From Kribbella turkmenica (lineage in GTDB: Bacteria; Actinomycetota; Actinomycetes; Propionibacteriales; Kribbellaceae), in contig NZ_SMKR01000020.1 in NCBI RefSeq assembly GCF_004348725.1, positions 1 to 58,524 on the forward strand: a stretch of 58,524 nt of DNA, in the 5' to 3' direction. Position numbers and translations under genes: made by a program. The notes under the pieces were generated by a model, which was given only the letters and a program-made list of their open reading frames with translations, was not told where the DNA came from and made no database searches. The first letter of the stretch is position 1. Every line of letters starts with the position of its first letter. Shown here one piece after another: positions 51,946 through 58,524 of the stretch.

Positions 51946-52569
51946 GTGTACGCACGCTCCACCACGATCCACGCCAAGCCGGAGTCGATCGACGCCGGCA
52001 TCGCGCAGATGCGCGACGAAGTGATGCCGATGCTCCTGGAGATGGACGGCTGTATCGGGCTGTCCATGCTGTCCGACCGGGAGTCCGGCCGGTGCATCGT
52101 TACGAGCGCCTGGCAGTCGGAGGAGGCGATGCGGGCCACCGACGAAGAGCTCAGGCCGGTCCGCGCCCGGATCGCCGACCTGATGGGCGGCGGTAGTCCG
52201 ACGGTCGAGGAGTGGGAGATCGCGGTCCTGCACCGTGACCACCGTTCCGGTGAAGGAGCCTGCGTCCGTGCCACCTGGGTGCAGGTCGACCCGATGAACC
52301 TCGACCGGTCGATCGACGTCTACAAACTGGCGTCCCTGCCGAGACTCGACGACCTGGCCGGGTTCTGCAGCGCCAGCCTCCTCGTCGACCGCACCTCCGG
52401 CCGCGCCGTCTCCTCGGTTACGTACGACAGCCAGGAAGCCATGGACAGCAACCGCGAAGCCGCCGCCTCCATGCGCTCCGCCACCACCAAGGAAGCCGGC
52501 GCCAAGGTCCTCGACGTCTGCGAGTTCGAACTCTCTCTCGCCCACCTACGAGTCCCCGAACTCACCTGA
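51946..52569 (+). CDS. Antibiotic-biosynthesis-monooxygenase-like (ABM fold) protein
   Basis: A 207-residue cytoplasmic protein made of two ferredoxin-like repeats of about 100 residues. The first is '[20 protein letters not shown]', '[20 protein letters not shown]' and '[20 protein letters not shown]'; the second '[20 protein letters not shown]', '[22 protein letters not shown]'-like text and '[16 protein letters not shown]'. This is the stress-response/ABM pattern. GTG 51946 follows AAAGGGGGTGG. No partner gene is evident. The function is unknown; heme- or quinone-handling is seen in some relatives. Confidence 0.8.
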   Translation: MYARSTTIHAKPESIDAGIAQMRDEVMPMLLEMDGCIGLSMLSDRESGRCIVTSAWQSEEAMRATDEELRPVRARIADLMGGGSPTVEEWEIAVLHRDHRSGEGACVRATWVQVDPMNLDRSIDVYKLASLPRLDDLAGFCSASLLVDRTSGRAVSSVTYDSQEAMDSNREAAASMRSATTKEAGAKVLDVCEFELSLAHLRVPELT

Positions 52570-52667
52570 ACCACCCACCATCCCGCCGACCACGCGCAAC
52601 CACCCACCGCGCGCCGACCAGCCGCGCCACCCCCGCCGGTGGCCGGCGCGCTCGTTTGCGGCTGGGG

Positions 52668-52973
52668 TCAGTCCATGGTGTCGAGGTGGGTCTCCAGGGC
52701 GTCCAGGCGAGTGCGCCACAGGTCGCGGTAGGGCTCGAGCCAGGCGTCGACCTCGGCAAGGGGTGCCGGGCGCAGGCGGTACCACCGGCGTTGAGCGTCC
52801 TGACGAACCTCCACCAGCCCGGCATCCCGCAGTACCTTCAGATGCTTCGACACCGCCGGCTGACTCAGCGAGAGCTCGTCGACCAGCTCACCCACCGGCC
52901 GCTCACCAGCGCGCAGCAGGTCCAGGATGTCCCGCCGCCGACCCTCCGCCAGCACCTCGAACGTACTTTCCAT
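52668..52973 (-). CDS. ArsR-family transcriptional regulator
   Basis: A 101-residue winged-helix protein: 'FEVLAEGRRRDILDLLRAGE', 'PVGELVDELSLSQPAVSKHL' and 'LKVLRDAGLVEVRQDAQRRW', followed by a short acidic C-terminal helix. It lacks the metal-binding cysteines of metal-sensing ArsR proteins and resembles the group that controls SRPBCC (AHSA1-like) genes, but no such gene follows. ATG 52973 is chosen as the family-typical start; the sequence upstream is weak as a ribosome site. Confidence 0.85.
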   Translation of the reverse strand: MESTFEVLAEGRRRDILDLLRAGERPVGELVDELSLSQPAVSKHLKVLRDAGLVEVRQDAQRRWYRLRPAPLAEVDAWLEPYRDLWRTRLDALETHLDTMD

Positions 52974-53524
52974 ATGAGGAATATACGTCCGCCTCAGAAG
53001 CCATGCCTGTTCGTACGTCGCAGCAGTCGCCGAGACGCTGTACGCCGTCGTGCGGGTCACGTTCGATCCGGCGCTCGTCGTTGACCACCTCGACCACCTC
53101 TGCACGGCTGACGGTCGGTTCCGAGACGCGGCGGAGAGGGTTTCCTCGACCGACGGCGTGAGCTATCGATGGCCGAGGCGGGGCTCTCGGCGGAACCCCA
53201 GCTCCCGCCCAGGACCAGGTGCTGATCATCGCTGCGGCGACTCCCGGACGTTGTGGAACGTGTTGCTCCTCAGCCACGGCAAGTTGCCGTGCGCAACGAT
53301 CAATCGACCGTTCGGCCGAGTGTCGTGCACGTGGCCCTGCGAGGACGGAAACCCAGCGGAGCCATGCCCGCATGCCCGCGAGAGTAGTGGGCACAGGACA
53401 GGAAGACGCTGCGGCTTCCTCAGCTCTGTACTGGGAAATCCCGGGAGAGGACGGCGGCCGGACGCACTGTGCGGGCCCGGTCCGCGCGCCTGGCGTCGTC
53501 GGCACGGACACGACGAAACAGGTG
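52974..53524. other. Intergenic stretch, no supported gene
   Basis: About 550 bases between the ArsR gene and the DedA gene. Frames are open on both strands, as expected at this base composition, but none has a start with a ribosome site and a recognisable product. The first bases (TATGAGGAATATACG, about 52973-52987) are A/T-rich and likely hold the arsR promoter. Confidence 0.35.
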
Positions 53525-54175
53525 ATGATGACCGCGCTGCAGGCGACCGAACCGACCGGTGTGGCCGGGTGGGCGATCGACCTGATGGAGCAGCTCGGTG
53601 CGCCGGGTGCCGGGCTCGCGGTGGCACTGGAGAACCTGTTCCCCCCGCTGCCGAGCGAAGTGATCCTGCCGATGGCGGGATTCGCCGCCAGTCGTGGTGA
53701 TCTAGGTCTCGCCAGCGCGATTGTGTTCACGACGCTCGGGTCGGTCGTCGGTGCGCTCGCCCTGTACGGCGTGGGTGCCGCTCTTGGCCGTCGTCGGACC
53801 AGGACGCTGGCCGCGAAGCTGCCACTGCTGAGTATCGAGGATGTGGACAAGGCCGAGGAGTGGTTCAACCGGCACGGTTCGAAAGCCGTCCTCATCGGTC
53901 GGTTGGTGCCGGTGGTGCGGAGCCTGATCTCGGTGCCGGCGGGGGTGGAGCGGATGTCCGTGCCGTTCTTCCTGCTGCTCACCACGATGGGGAGCTTCCT
54001 CTGGAACTCGGCGCTGATCGTTGCCGGCTACCAGCTCGGTGAGCGGTGGCACGTGGTGGAGTCCTCGGTAGGCATCTTCCAGTGGGTCGTGCTCGCGGCT
54101 GCGGCTGCCGCGGTGACATGGTTCGTTGTGGTCAAGCTCCGGGCCCGGCGTTCGGACTCCGAGAAGGTCAAGTAG
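53525..54175 (+). CDS. DedA-family membrane protein
   Basis: A 216-residue inner-membrane protein with 'FPPLPSEVILPMAGFAASRG', 'GALALYGVGAALGRR', 'GSKAVLIGRLVPVVRSLISVPAG' and 'FLWNSALIVAGYQLGERW', the standard DedA motifs with re-entrant loops and three or more spanning helices. DedA proteins include undecaprenyl-phosphate and phosphatidylethanolamine flippases; the acidic and Arg residues typical of them ('PSE', 'GRLVPVVR') are present. The start is one of two consecutive ATGs (53525 or 53528) with only a weak AACAGG site. It is monocistronic. Confidence 0.92.
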   Translation: MMTALQATEPTGVAGWAIDLMEQLGAPGAGLAVALENLFPPLPSEVILPMAGFAASRGDLGLASAIVFTTLGSVVGALALYGVGAALGRRRTRTLAAKLPLLSIEDVDKAEEWFNRHGSKAVLIGRLVPVVRSLISVPAGVERMSVPFFLLLTTMGSFLWNSALIVAGYQLGERWHVVESSVGIFQWVVLAAAAAAVTWFVVVKLRARRSDSEKVK

Positions 54176-54233
54176 CAGCTCGACCTGGCTGGTCTCGATC
54201 CATCACTCTTTCTGCCAGACCGTGGGCGCGGGT

Positions 54234-54830
54234 TCAGGAGCGCAACAGGGCGCGGAGCCCGGCGGTGTAGGTGCCGGGGGCGACGTCACCCATGATCAGT
54301 CGCTGCAGCAGGAAGCCGGGAACGATGCCGAAGAGCGCCTGGGCGATGTGGCGCGGATCGACCGAGGGATCAACGGTGCCGTCGGCCTGGCCGCGGCGGG
54401 CGACGTCCTCGAAGCGGCCGCGAACCTGGGCGTACTTGCCCTGCGCGATCGTCATGATGGCGGGATTGCGGAGCGCCTCCGACCAGGCCTGGATCGCGAC
54501 CCGGGTCACGTCGCCGCCGGGCCGCTCGGCGATCGAGACCACGTGATTCAGCGCGGCCTCCAGCGCGGCGAGCGGGCTGAGCGGCTCCTCGGAGGCCAGC
54601 AGCTTCCCGAACAGTTCGTCGACCGTGCTCAGTGCCTCCTCTGCGATGGCCTCGACGATCTGCTCCTTGCTCTTGAAGTAGCCGTAGACCGCGCCCGCGG
54701 ACAGCCCGGATTCGCGGATCACCTCGGCCATCGTCGTCTTGTGGAACCCCTGCTCGATCACGCAGCGGCGGGCCGCGGCGACGATCTGGGCGCGGCGGGC
54801 CGCGCGGTGCTCCTCGGTGACCTTCGGCAT
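54234..54830 (-). CDS. TetR-family transcriptional regulator
   Basis: A 198-residue repressor. The N-terminal domain has the TetR helix-turn-helix ('RRAQIVAAARRCVIEQGFHK', 'TTMAEVIRESGLSAGAVYGY', 'FKSKEQIVEAIAEEAL'), and the C-terminal ligand domain is all-helical. ATG 54830 is taken as start because an in-frame ATG at 54980 would run through the operators. It is divergent from the membrane protein at 54933, with two matching operators between them, so it most likely represses that gene and itself. Confidence 0.92.
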   Translation of the reverse strand: MPKVTEEHRAARRAQIVAAARRCVIEQGFHKTTMAEVIRESGLSAGAVYGYFKSKEQIVEAIAEEALSTVDELFGKLLASEEPLSPLAALEAALNHVVSIAERPGGDVTRVAIQAWSEALRNPAIMTIAQGKYAQVRGRFEDVARRGQADGTVDPSVDPRHIAQALFGIVPGFLLQRLIMGDVAPGTYTAGLRALLRS

Positions 54831-54842
54831 GACGGGAACATA

Positions 54843-54920
54843 AAACGAATGTCCGTTCTTGACAAGTCGCGGTGCCATGTCGCACGCTCGACTCAATAAA
54901 GAACGGTCATTCGGTTTTTC
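54843..54920. promoter_or_regulatory. Two TetR operators in the divergent promoter region
   Basis: GAATGTCCGTTC (54848-54859) and GAACGGTCATTC (54901-54912) are versions of one site in opposite orientation (the first reads GAACGGACATTC on the other strand), with outer A/T runs on both. Each is a degenerate palindrome GAAYG-NN-CRTTC. They lie about 20-30 bases from each gene start. Confidence 0.65.
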
Positions 54921-54932
54921 GAGGAGTCCTTC

Positions 54933-55964
54933 ATGTCCGAACAGCTGACCGGGCGCCACCCCGCCCACACACCCGAACACGCTGCCGAGACGCCAAGGCG
55001 CCCACCGGTGCTCGTGGTGGTCACGCTGCTCACCGTGCTACTCACGGTGCTGCTGATCGCGTTCGCCTGGCCGGCCGCGCGGTCCGAGCCGCGGGATCTC
55101 CCGCTCGCGGTCGCCGGCCCCGCGCAGGCGGTCGCTCAGGTCGAGCAGGGCCTCGAACACGCGATGCCGGGTGGTTTCGAGGTCACCGCCGTACCGGACC
55201 GGGCCGCTGCGGTGCAGAAGATCGAGGACCGGGACGTGTACGGCGCCATCGTGCTCGACCCGCGTCAGTCCGAGGTGCTGACCGCGTCGGCCGGGGCTCC
55301 GGCGGTCGCGCAGATCCTCACGCAGTTGGCGTCGCGTCTGTCGCCCGAGGCGCCGGCGAAGGTGACGGACGTCGTGCCGCTGCCGGCCGACGATCCGCGG
55401 GGTGCGGGCCTCGCCGCGGGCGCGCTGCCACTCGTGCTCGGCGGGATCGCGGCGGCCGCTCTGCTCACCCAGCTCGTGCGGAGCGGGACGAAGCGGATGG
55501 TCGGCGCGGTGACGTTCGCCATCACGGGTGGGCTCGCGTTGGCCGCCGTACTGCAGTTCTGGCTCGGGTCGTTCGAGGGCAGCTACCTCGCCAACTCGGG
55601 GGTCATCGCGCTGTCGATCGCGGCGGTCAGCCTCACGCTGCTCGGCCTCGAATGGCTCCTCGGCCAGGCAGGGCTGGCGCTCGGTGCCGCGGTGATGATG
55701 CTGCTCGGCAACCCGCTGTCCGGGCTGACGAGCGCGCCGGAGATGCTGCCGGGCGGCTGGGGTGCGCTGGGCCAGTTGCTGCCGCCTGGAGCCGCAGGTA
55801 CGGCGCTTCGTTCGGTGAGCTTCTTCGACGGCGCCGGCGCGGCCGGACCGCTCGTAGTACTGGGCAGCTGGTTGCTCGCCGGACTGGTGCTCTGCGGACT
55901 CGGCGCAGTCAGGTCGCGACGCGTCGTACCTGCCCGTCAGGAGGCTGGATTCGCTACTGTCTGA
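54933..55964 (+). CDS. YhgE/ABC-2-type integral membrane protein, probable efflux-related
   Basis: A 343-residue membrane protein: one N-terminal helix (about 25-46), an extracytoplasmic region of about 120 residues ('LPLAVAGPAQAVAQVEQGLE', 'DRDVYGAIVLDP'), then five to six helices at the C-terminus ending 'RSRRVVPARQEAGFATV'. This layout matches the YhgE/Pip or DUF3533-like group related to ABC-2 permeases. No ATPase is encoded beside it. TetR control by a divergent gene suggests inducible resistance or export (inference). A hairpin at 55977-56011 follows. Confidence 0.8.
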   Translation: MSEQLTGRHPAHTPEHAAETPRRPPVLVVVTLLTVLLTVLLIAFAWPAARSEPRDLPLAVAGPAQAVAQVEQGLEHAMPGGFEVTAVPDRAAAVQKIEDRDVYGAIVLDPRQSEVLTASAGAPAVAQILTQLASRLSPEAPAKVTDVVPLPADDPRGAGLAAGALPLVLGGIAAAALLTQLVRSGTKRMVGAVTFAITGGLALAAVLQFWLGSFEGSYLANSGVIALSIAAVSLTLLGLEWLLGQAGLALGAAVMMLLGNPLSGLTSAPEMLPGGWGALGQLLPPGAAGTALRSVSFFDGAGAAGPLVVLGSWLLAGLVLCGLGAVRSRRVVPARQEAGFATV

Positions 55965-55976
55965 ATGTCATGACAA

Positions 55977-56011
55977 CGCGGTGACCGGATCGTTACCTGC
56001 CGGTCACCGCG
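55977..56011 (+). terminator. Hairpin terminator after the TetR-controlled gene
   Basis: CGCGGTGACCGG (55977-55988) pairs perfectly with CCGGTCACCGCG (56000-56011) around an 11-base loop, 13 bases after the stop codon. Confidence 0.65.
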
Positions 56012-56029
56012 TAGGTGCGTCCTGACGTG

Positions 56030-56080
56030 GACAACGTTGTCTGTCAAGCATTGACTTGAGCCACCCTGGACTCCTACGGT
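56030..56080 (+). promoter_or_regulatory. Promoter and LacI-type operator of the third sugar importer
   Basis: GACAACGTTGTC (56030-56041) is a perfect 12-base palindrome with a central CG, ahead of TTGACT (56051-56056) and TACGGT (56075-56080, 18-base spacer). Half-matching sites TGACAACG lie at 55971-55978 and 56120-56127, so cooperative binding is possible. The LacI-type protein would be encoded outside the window or be one from here. Confidence 0.65.
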
Positions 56081-56147
56081 CACGAGAAAGCCCAGCGGTT
56101 TTGGGCCGGGGTACCGGTATGACAACGATTGCCCGAAGGTGGACGTG

Positions 56148-57545
56148 ATGGTGACAAGGAAACGTTTCAAAGCAGCCGCCGCGGTGAGTGCGTTGCTGTT
56201 GGCGGTCTCGGCCTGCAGCCAGGGCTCGACGACCAAGGAGCCGGAGGCGGGCGGCTCGCAGAGTGCCGGTCCGGCGAACCTCAAGATCGCCTACCAGCAA
56301 TGGGGCCCGGGCGTGGTGATGAAGAACTTCCTCACCGGCGTCAAGGCCGAGTACGAGGCGGCCAACCCCGGCTCGAAGGTTGAGCTCCTGCCGATCGTGG
56401 CCAGTGAGAACGACTACTACACCAAGCTGCAGCTGATGATGCGGTCGCCGAACACCGCGCCGGACGTGGTCTACGAAGACACCTTCCTGATCAACTCCGA
56501 CATCACCGCGGGCTACCTGCGGCCGCTCGACGACTACATCAAGAACTGGGACCAGTGGAGCCAGTTCGAGGACACGGCCAAGGGTGCCGCGAAGGCGCTG
56601 GACGGCAAGACGTACGGCATCCCGGACGGCACCGACACACGGGCGCTCTGGTACAACAAGCAGCTGTTCGCCAAGGCAGGCCTGCCCGCCGACTGGCAGC
56701 CGAAGACGTGGGACGACGTGCTCTCGGCCGCCCGCACCATCAAGGAGAAGGTCCCCGGCGTCGTCCCGCTGAACGTGTACTCCGGGAAGCCGATGGGTGA
56801 GGCCTCCGCCATGCAGGGCTTCGAGATGCTGCTCTACGGCACCAAGGACTCGCTCTACAACCACGACCAGCAGAAGTGGGTCGTCGGCAGCCAGGGCTTC
56901 AAGGACTCGCTGAACTTCATCAAGACGATCTTCACCGAGGGCCTCGCGCCGACCCCGAAGCAGGCGCTCGACCCGAACATGGGCAGCAAGGTCGGCACCG
57001 AGCTGCTGCCCGGCGGCAAGCTCGCGATCGCGCTCGACGGCTCCTGGATCTACGGCAACTGGCAGAAGACCGGTGCCAAGCCGTGGCCGCAGTGGAGTGA
57101 GGTGCTCGGCCAGACCGCGATGCCGACGCAGGACGGCGGCGGCAAGGGCAAGGTCAGTCTCTCCGGCGGCTGGACCTGGGCGATCCCGGCGAAGTCGAAG
57201 AACCCGGACGCGGCCTGGAACCTGATCAAGACGCTGCAGACCCAGAAGAACGCGACCAAGTACGCGACCGAAGGCGCGCAGATCGCCGTCCGCAAGGACG
57301 TCGCCTCGGACGAGACCTACAAGTCGTCGGCGAAGAGCACCCAGTTCTTCACCGACCTGGTGTCGGTCACGGTGTACCGGCCGGCCTTCGCGGAGTACCC
57401 GAAGGTCTCCAACGAGATCATCACCGCGATGGAAGCGGTGATGACCGGGCAGTCGTCGCCGGAAGAGGCCGCGAAGAACTACGACGAGGCGGTCGAGGGG
57501 ATCGTCGGCAAGGACAAGACGACCACCGACAGCGGCGGCCAGTAG
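56148..57545 (+). CDS. CUT1 sugar-binding lipoprotein
   Basis: A protein of 465 residues from ATG 56148 (GTG 56139 in the same frame is possible; the AAGGTGG site suits 56148). The signal ends in the lipobox 'LAVSACS'. The mature part is a MalE-type binding protein ('WGPGVVMKNFLTGVKAEYEA', 'PDVVYEDTFLINSDITAGYL', 'GIPDGTDTRALWYNKQLFAK', 'KVSLSGGWTWAIPAKSKNPD'). The ligand is an oligosaccharide by family, but nothing nearby names it. It heads an operon with at least two permeases, again without an ATPase in view. Confidence 0.9.
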   Translation: MVTRKRFKAAAAVSALLLAVSACSQGSTTKEPEAGGSQSAGPANLKIAYQQWGPGVVMKNFLTGVKAEYEAANPGSKVELLPIVASENDYYTKLQLMMRSPNTAPDVVYEDTFLINSDITAGYLRPLDDYIKNWDQWSQFEDTAKGAAKALDGKTYGIPDGTDTRALWYNKQLFAKAGLPADWQPKTWDDVLSAARTIKEKVPGVVPLNVYSGKPMGEASAMQGFEMLLYGTKDSLYNHDQQKWVVGSQGFKDSLNFIKTIFTEGLAPTPKQALDPNMGSKVGTELLPGGKLAIALDGSWIYGNWQKTGAKPWPQWSEVLGQTAMPTQDGGGKGKVSLSGGWTWAIPAKSKNPDAAWNLIKTLQTQKNATKYATEGAQIAVRKDVASDETYKSSAKSTQFFTDLVSVTVYRPAFAEYPKVSNEIITAMEAVMTGQSSPEEAAKNYDEAVEGIVGKDKTTTDSGGQ

Positions 57546-57571
57546 CCCCGTCCGACGAAGGATCTGCCCCT

Positions 57572-58513
57572 GTGACGACGACAGTCGCTCCCACCGCGGC
57601 CGCTCCTGCTCCGTCCGGCAAGAACGCCGGCCGGGGCGGACGGCCGCGGGCCGCCAAACTGGTCAGGATGCTGCCGCTCAGTCCGGCGATCGGTCTGATG
57701 GTGGTCTTCCTGGCCGGCCCGATCATCTACTGCCTGTACGCGGCGTTCACCAACATGGCACTCACCGGCACCGGTGCCAACGAGGTGCAGTTCGTCGGCC
57801 TGGACAACTTCCGTAAGGCGTTCTCCAGCGGCGCGTTCACCAACGCGATCTGGCTGACTCTGGTGTTCACGCTGATCTCCGCGATCATCGGCCAGAACAC
57901 TCTCGGCCTCGGCCTGGCGTTGCTGATGCGCAGGTCCACGAAGGTCGTGCGCAACTTCGTCGGCACCGCGGTCATCGGCGCCTGGGTGCTGCCGGAGGTC
58001 GTGGCGGCGTACCTGCTCAGCGCGTTCTTCAACGAAGAAGGCACGCTGAACGTCATGTTGCACGCGGTCGGCCTGCCCGGTCAGGACTGGTTGTACGCGG
58101 CACCGATCATCGCGGTGTCACTGGCCAACATCTGGCGCGGTACGGCGTTCTCGATGCTGGTGTACTCCGCCGCCCTGAGCGAAGTACCGAAGGAGATCGA
58201 GGAGTCGGCCGAGATGGACGGCGCGACCGGTCTCCGGCGGCTGCTGTTCGTCACGCTGCCGATGATCAGCCGGGCGATCATGACGAACCTGATGCTGATC
58301 ACGCTGCAGACGCTGAGCGTGTTCGGCCTGATCTTCGCGATGACCCGCGGCGGGCCCGGCACCAAGAGCCAGACGCTGCCGCTGTACATGTACGAGCAGG
58401 CGTTCAGCTTCTCCCAGATCGGCTACGGTACCGCGATCGCGCTGGTGATGCTGGCGATCGGTGCGGTGTTCTCGCTGATCTACCTGCGTGGACTGAACTC
58501 GGAGGCCGCATGA
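57572..58513 (+). CDS. CUT1 sugar ABC transporter permease (MalF type)
   Basis: A 313-residue permease with an Ala/Pro-rich cytoplasmic start and six membrane segments. The ATPase-docking loop is 'IEESAEMDGATGLRRLLFVTL'-like, with the EAA-loop Gly. It starts with GTG 26 bases after the binding-protein stop, and its stop overlaps the next start (ATGA). Confidence 0.92.
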   Translation: MTTTVAPTAAAPAPSGKNAGRGGRPRAAKLVRMLPLSPAIGLMVVFLAGPIIYCLYAAFTNMALTGTGANEVQFVGLDNFRKAFSSGAFTNAIWLTLVFTLISAIIGQNTLGLGLALLMRRSTKVVRNFVGTAVIGAWVLPEVVAAYLLSAFFNEEGTLNVMLHAVGLPGQDWLYAAPIIAVSLANIWRGTAFSMLVYSAALSEVPKEIEESAEMDGATGLRRLLFVTLPMISRAIMTNLMLITLQTLSVFGLIFAMTRGGPGTKSQTLPLYMYEQAFSFSQIGYGTAIALVMLAIGAVFSLIYLRGLNSEAA

Positions 58514-58524
58514 CAGTACATATG
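58510..58524 (+). CDS. Start of the next gene, probably the MalG-type permease (cut by window end)
   Basis: An ATG overlapping the permease stop as ATGA begins MTVHM before the window ends. Position alone suggests the second CUT1 permease. Confidence 0.5.

Noticed and set aside
52903..53985. 360-codon minus-strand frame across the ArsR-DedA gap
   Set aside because: It overlaps both real genes in antisense, is Ser/Arg/Pro-rich and has no start signal or family match.

Overview
High-G+C DNA (dense coding on both strands, many GTG starts, 4-bp ATGA/GTGA gene overlaps, Tat and lipoprotein signals, sugar transporters without their own ATPase). It fits a soil actinomycete; the gene style suggests Kribbella or a relative in the Propionibacteriales, but that is inference. 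I see no rRNA, tRNA or CRISPR. The dominant theme is carbohydrate capture: nine likely secreted or cytoplasmic glycan-active enzymes, three ABC sugar importers and many sugar-type regulators.

Layout. 0.3-4.6 kb: two secreted proteins (an N,N-dimethylformamidase beta-subunit-like protein and a GH18 chitinase). 4.7-7.8 kb: a translationally coupled pair, a response regulator fused to a thioredoxin-reductase-like flavoprotein and a histidine kinase with a cyclic-nucleotide-binding-type sensor domain. 8.2-22.5 kb: a locus that reads as alpha-galactoside catabolism. A secreted GH27 and a cytoplasmic GH36 alpha-galactosidase sit with a CUT1 importer. Divergent from it are an SDR dehydrogenase, a FadR-type regulator, a DgoD galactonate dehydratase and an epimerase-like protein, and a KDG kinase plus KDPG/KDPGal aldolase pair lies nearby. 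Together these could take galactose through an oxidative De Ley-Doudoroff route to pyruvate and glyceraldehyde-3-phosphate. A secreted sialidase is embedded in it. 23.0-24.8 kb: a secreted 5'-nucleotidase-type phosphoesterase.

24.9-39.6 kb: a beta-glucan/chitin block. A LacI regulator, an Opp/Dpp-type importer and a GH1 beta-glucosidase form one unit; a ROK regulator follows; then GH16, GH30 and GH18 enzymes all carry near-identical CBM13 (ricin-type) modules. A near-identical palindrome lies in the -35/-10 spacer of both the importer promoter and the GH16 promoter, so one LacI protein probably controls both. This looks like a fungal-wall or beta-glucan scavenging regulon.

39.7-41.4 kb: MerR regulator, VOC protein and a winged-helix (AlkZ-related) protein. 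41.5-51.9 kb: an accessory, decaying region. It has a three-gene micro-operon (33-aa membrane peptide, 68-aa protein, catalytically dead resolvase-like protein), an orphan secreted protein, and a 1333-aa Tat-exported protein of unrecognised catalytic family. These are surrounded by at least eight gene fragments (MerR, hydroxyacid dehydrogenase, PKD-like exported protein, IS110 transposase, DgoD, FadR, zinc dehydrogenase, SMP-30 lactonase). The fragments look like the wreck of a second sugar-acid catabolic cluster.

51.9-58.5 kb: monooxygenase-type protein, ArsR regulator, DedA membrane protein, a TetR/membrane-protein divergent pair with twin operators, and the start of a third sugar importer (CUT1) preceded by LacI-type palindromes and cut by the window end.
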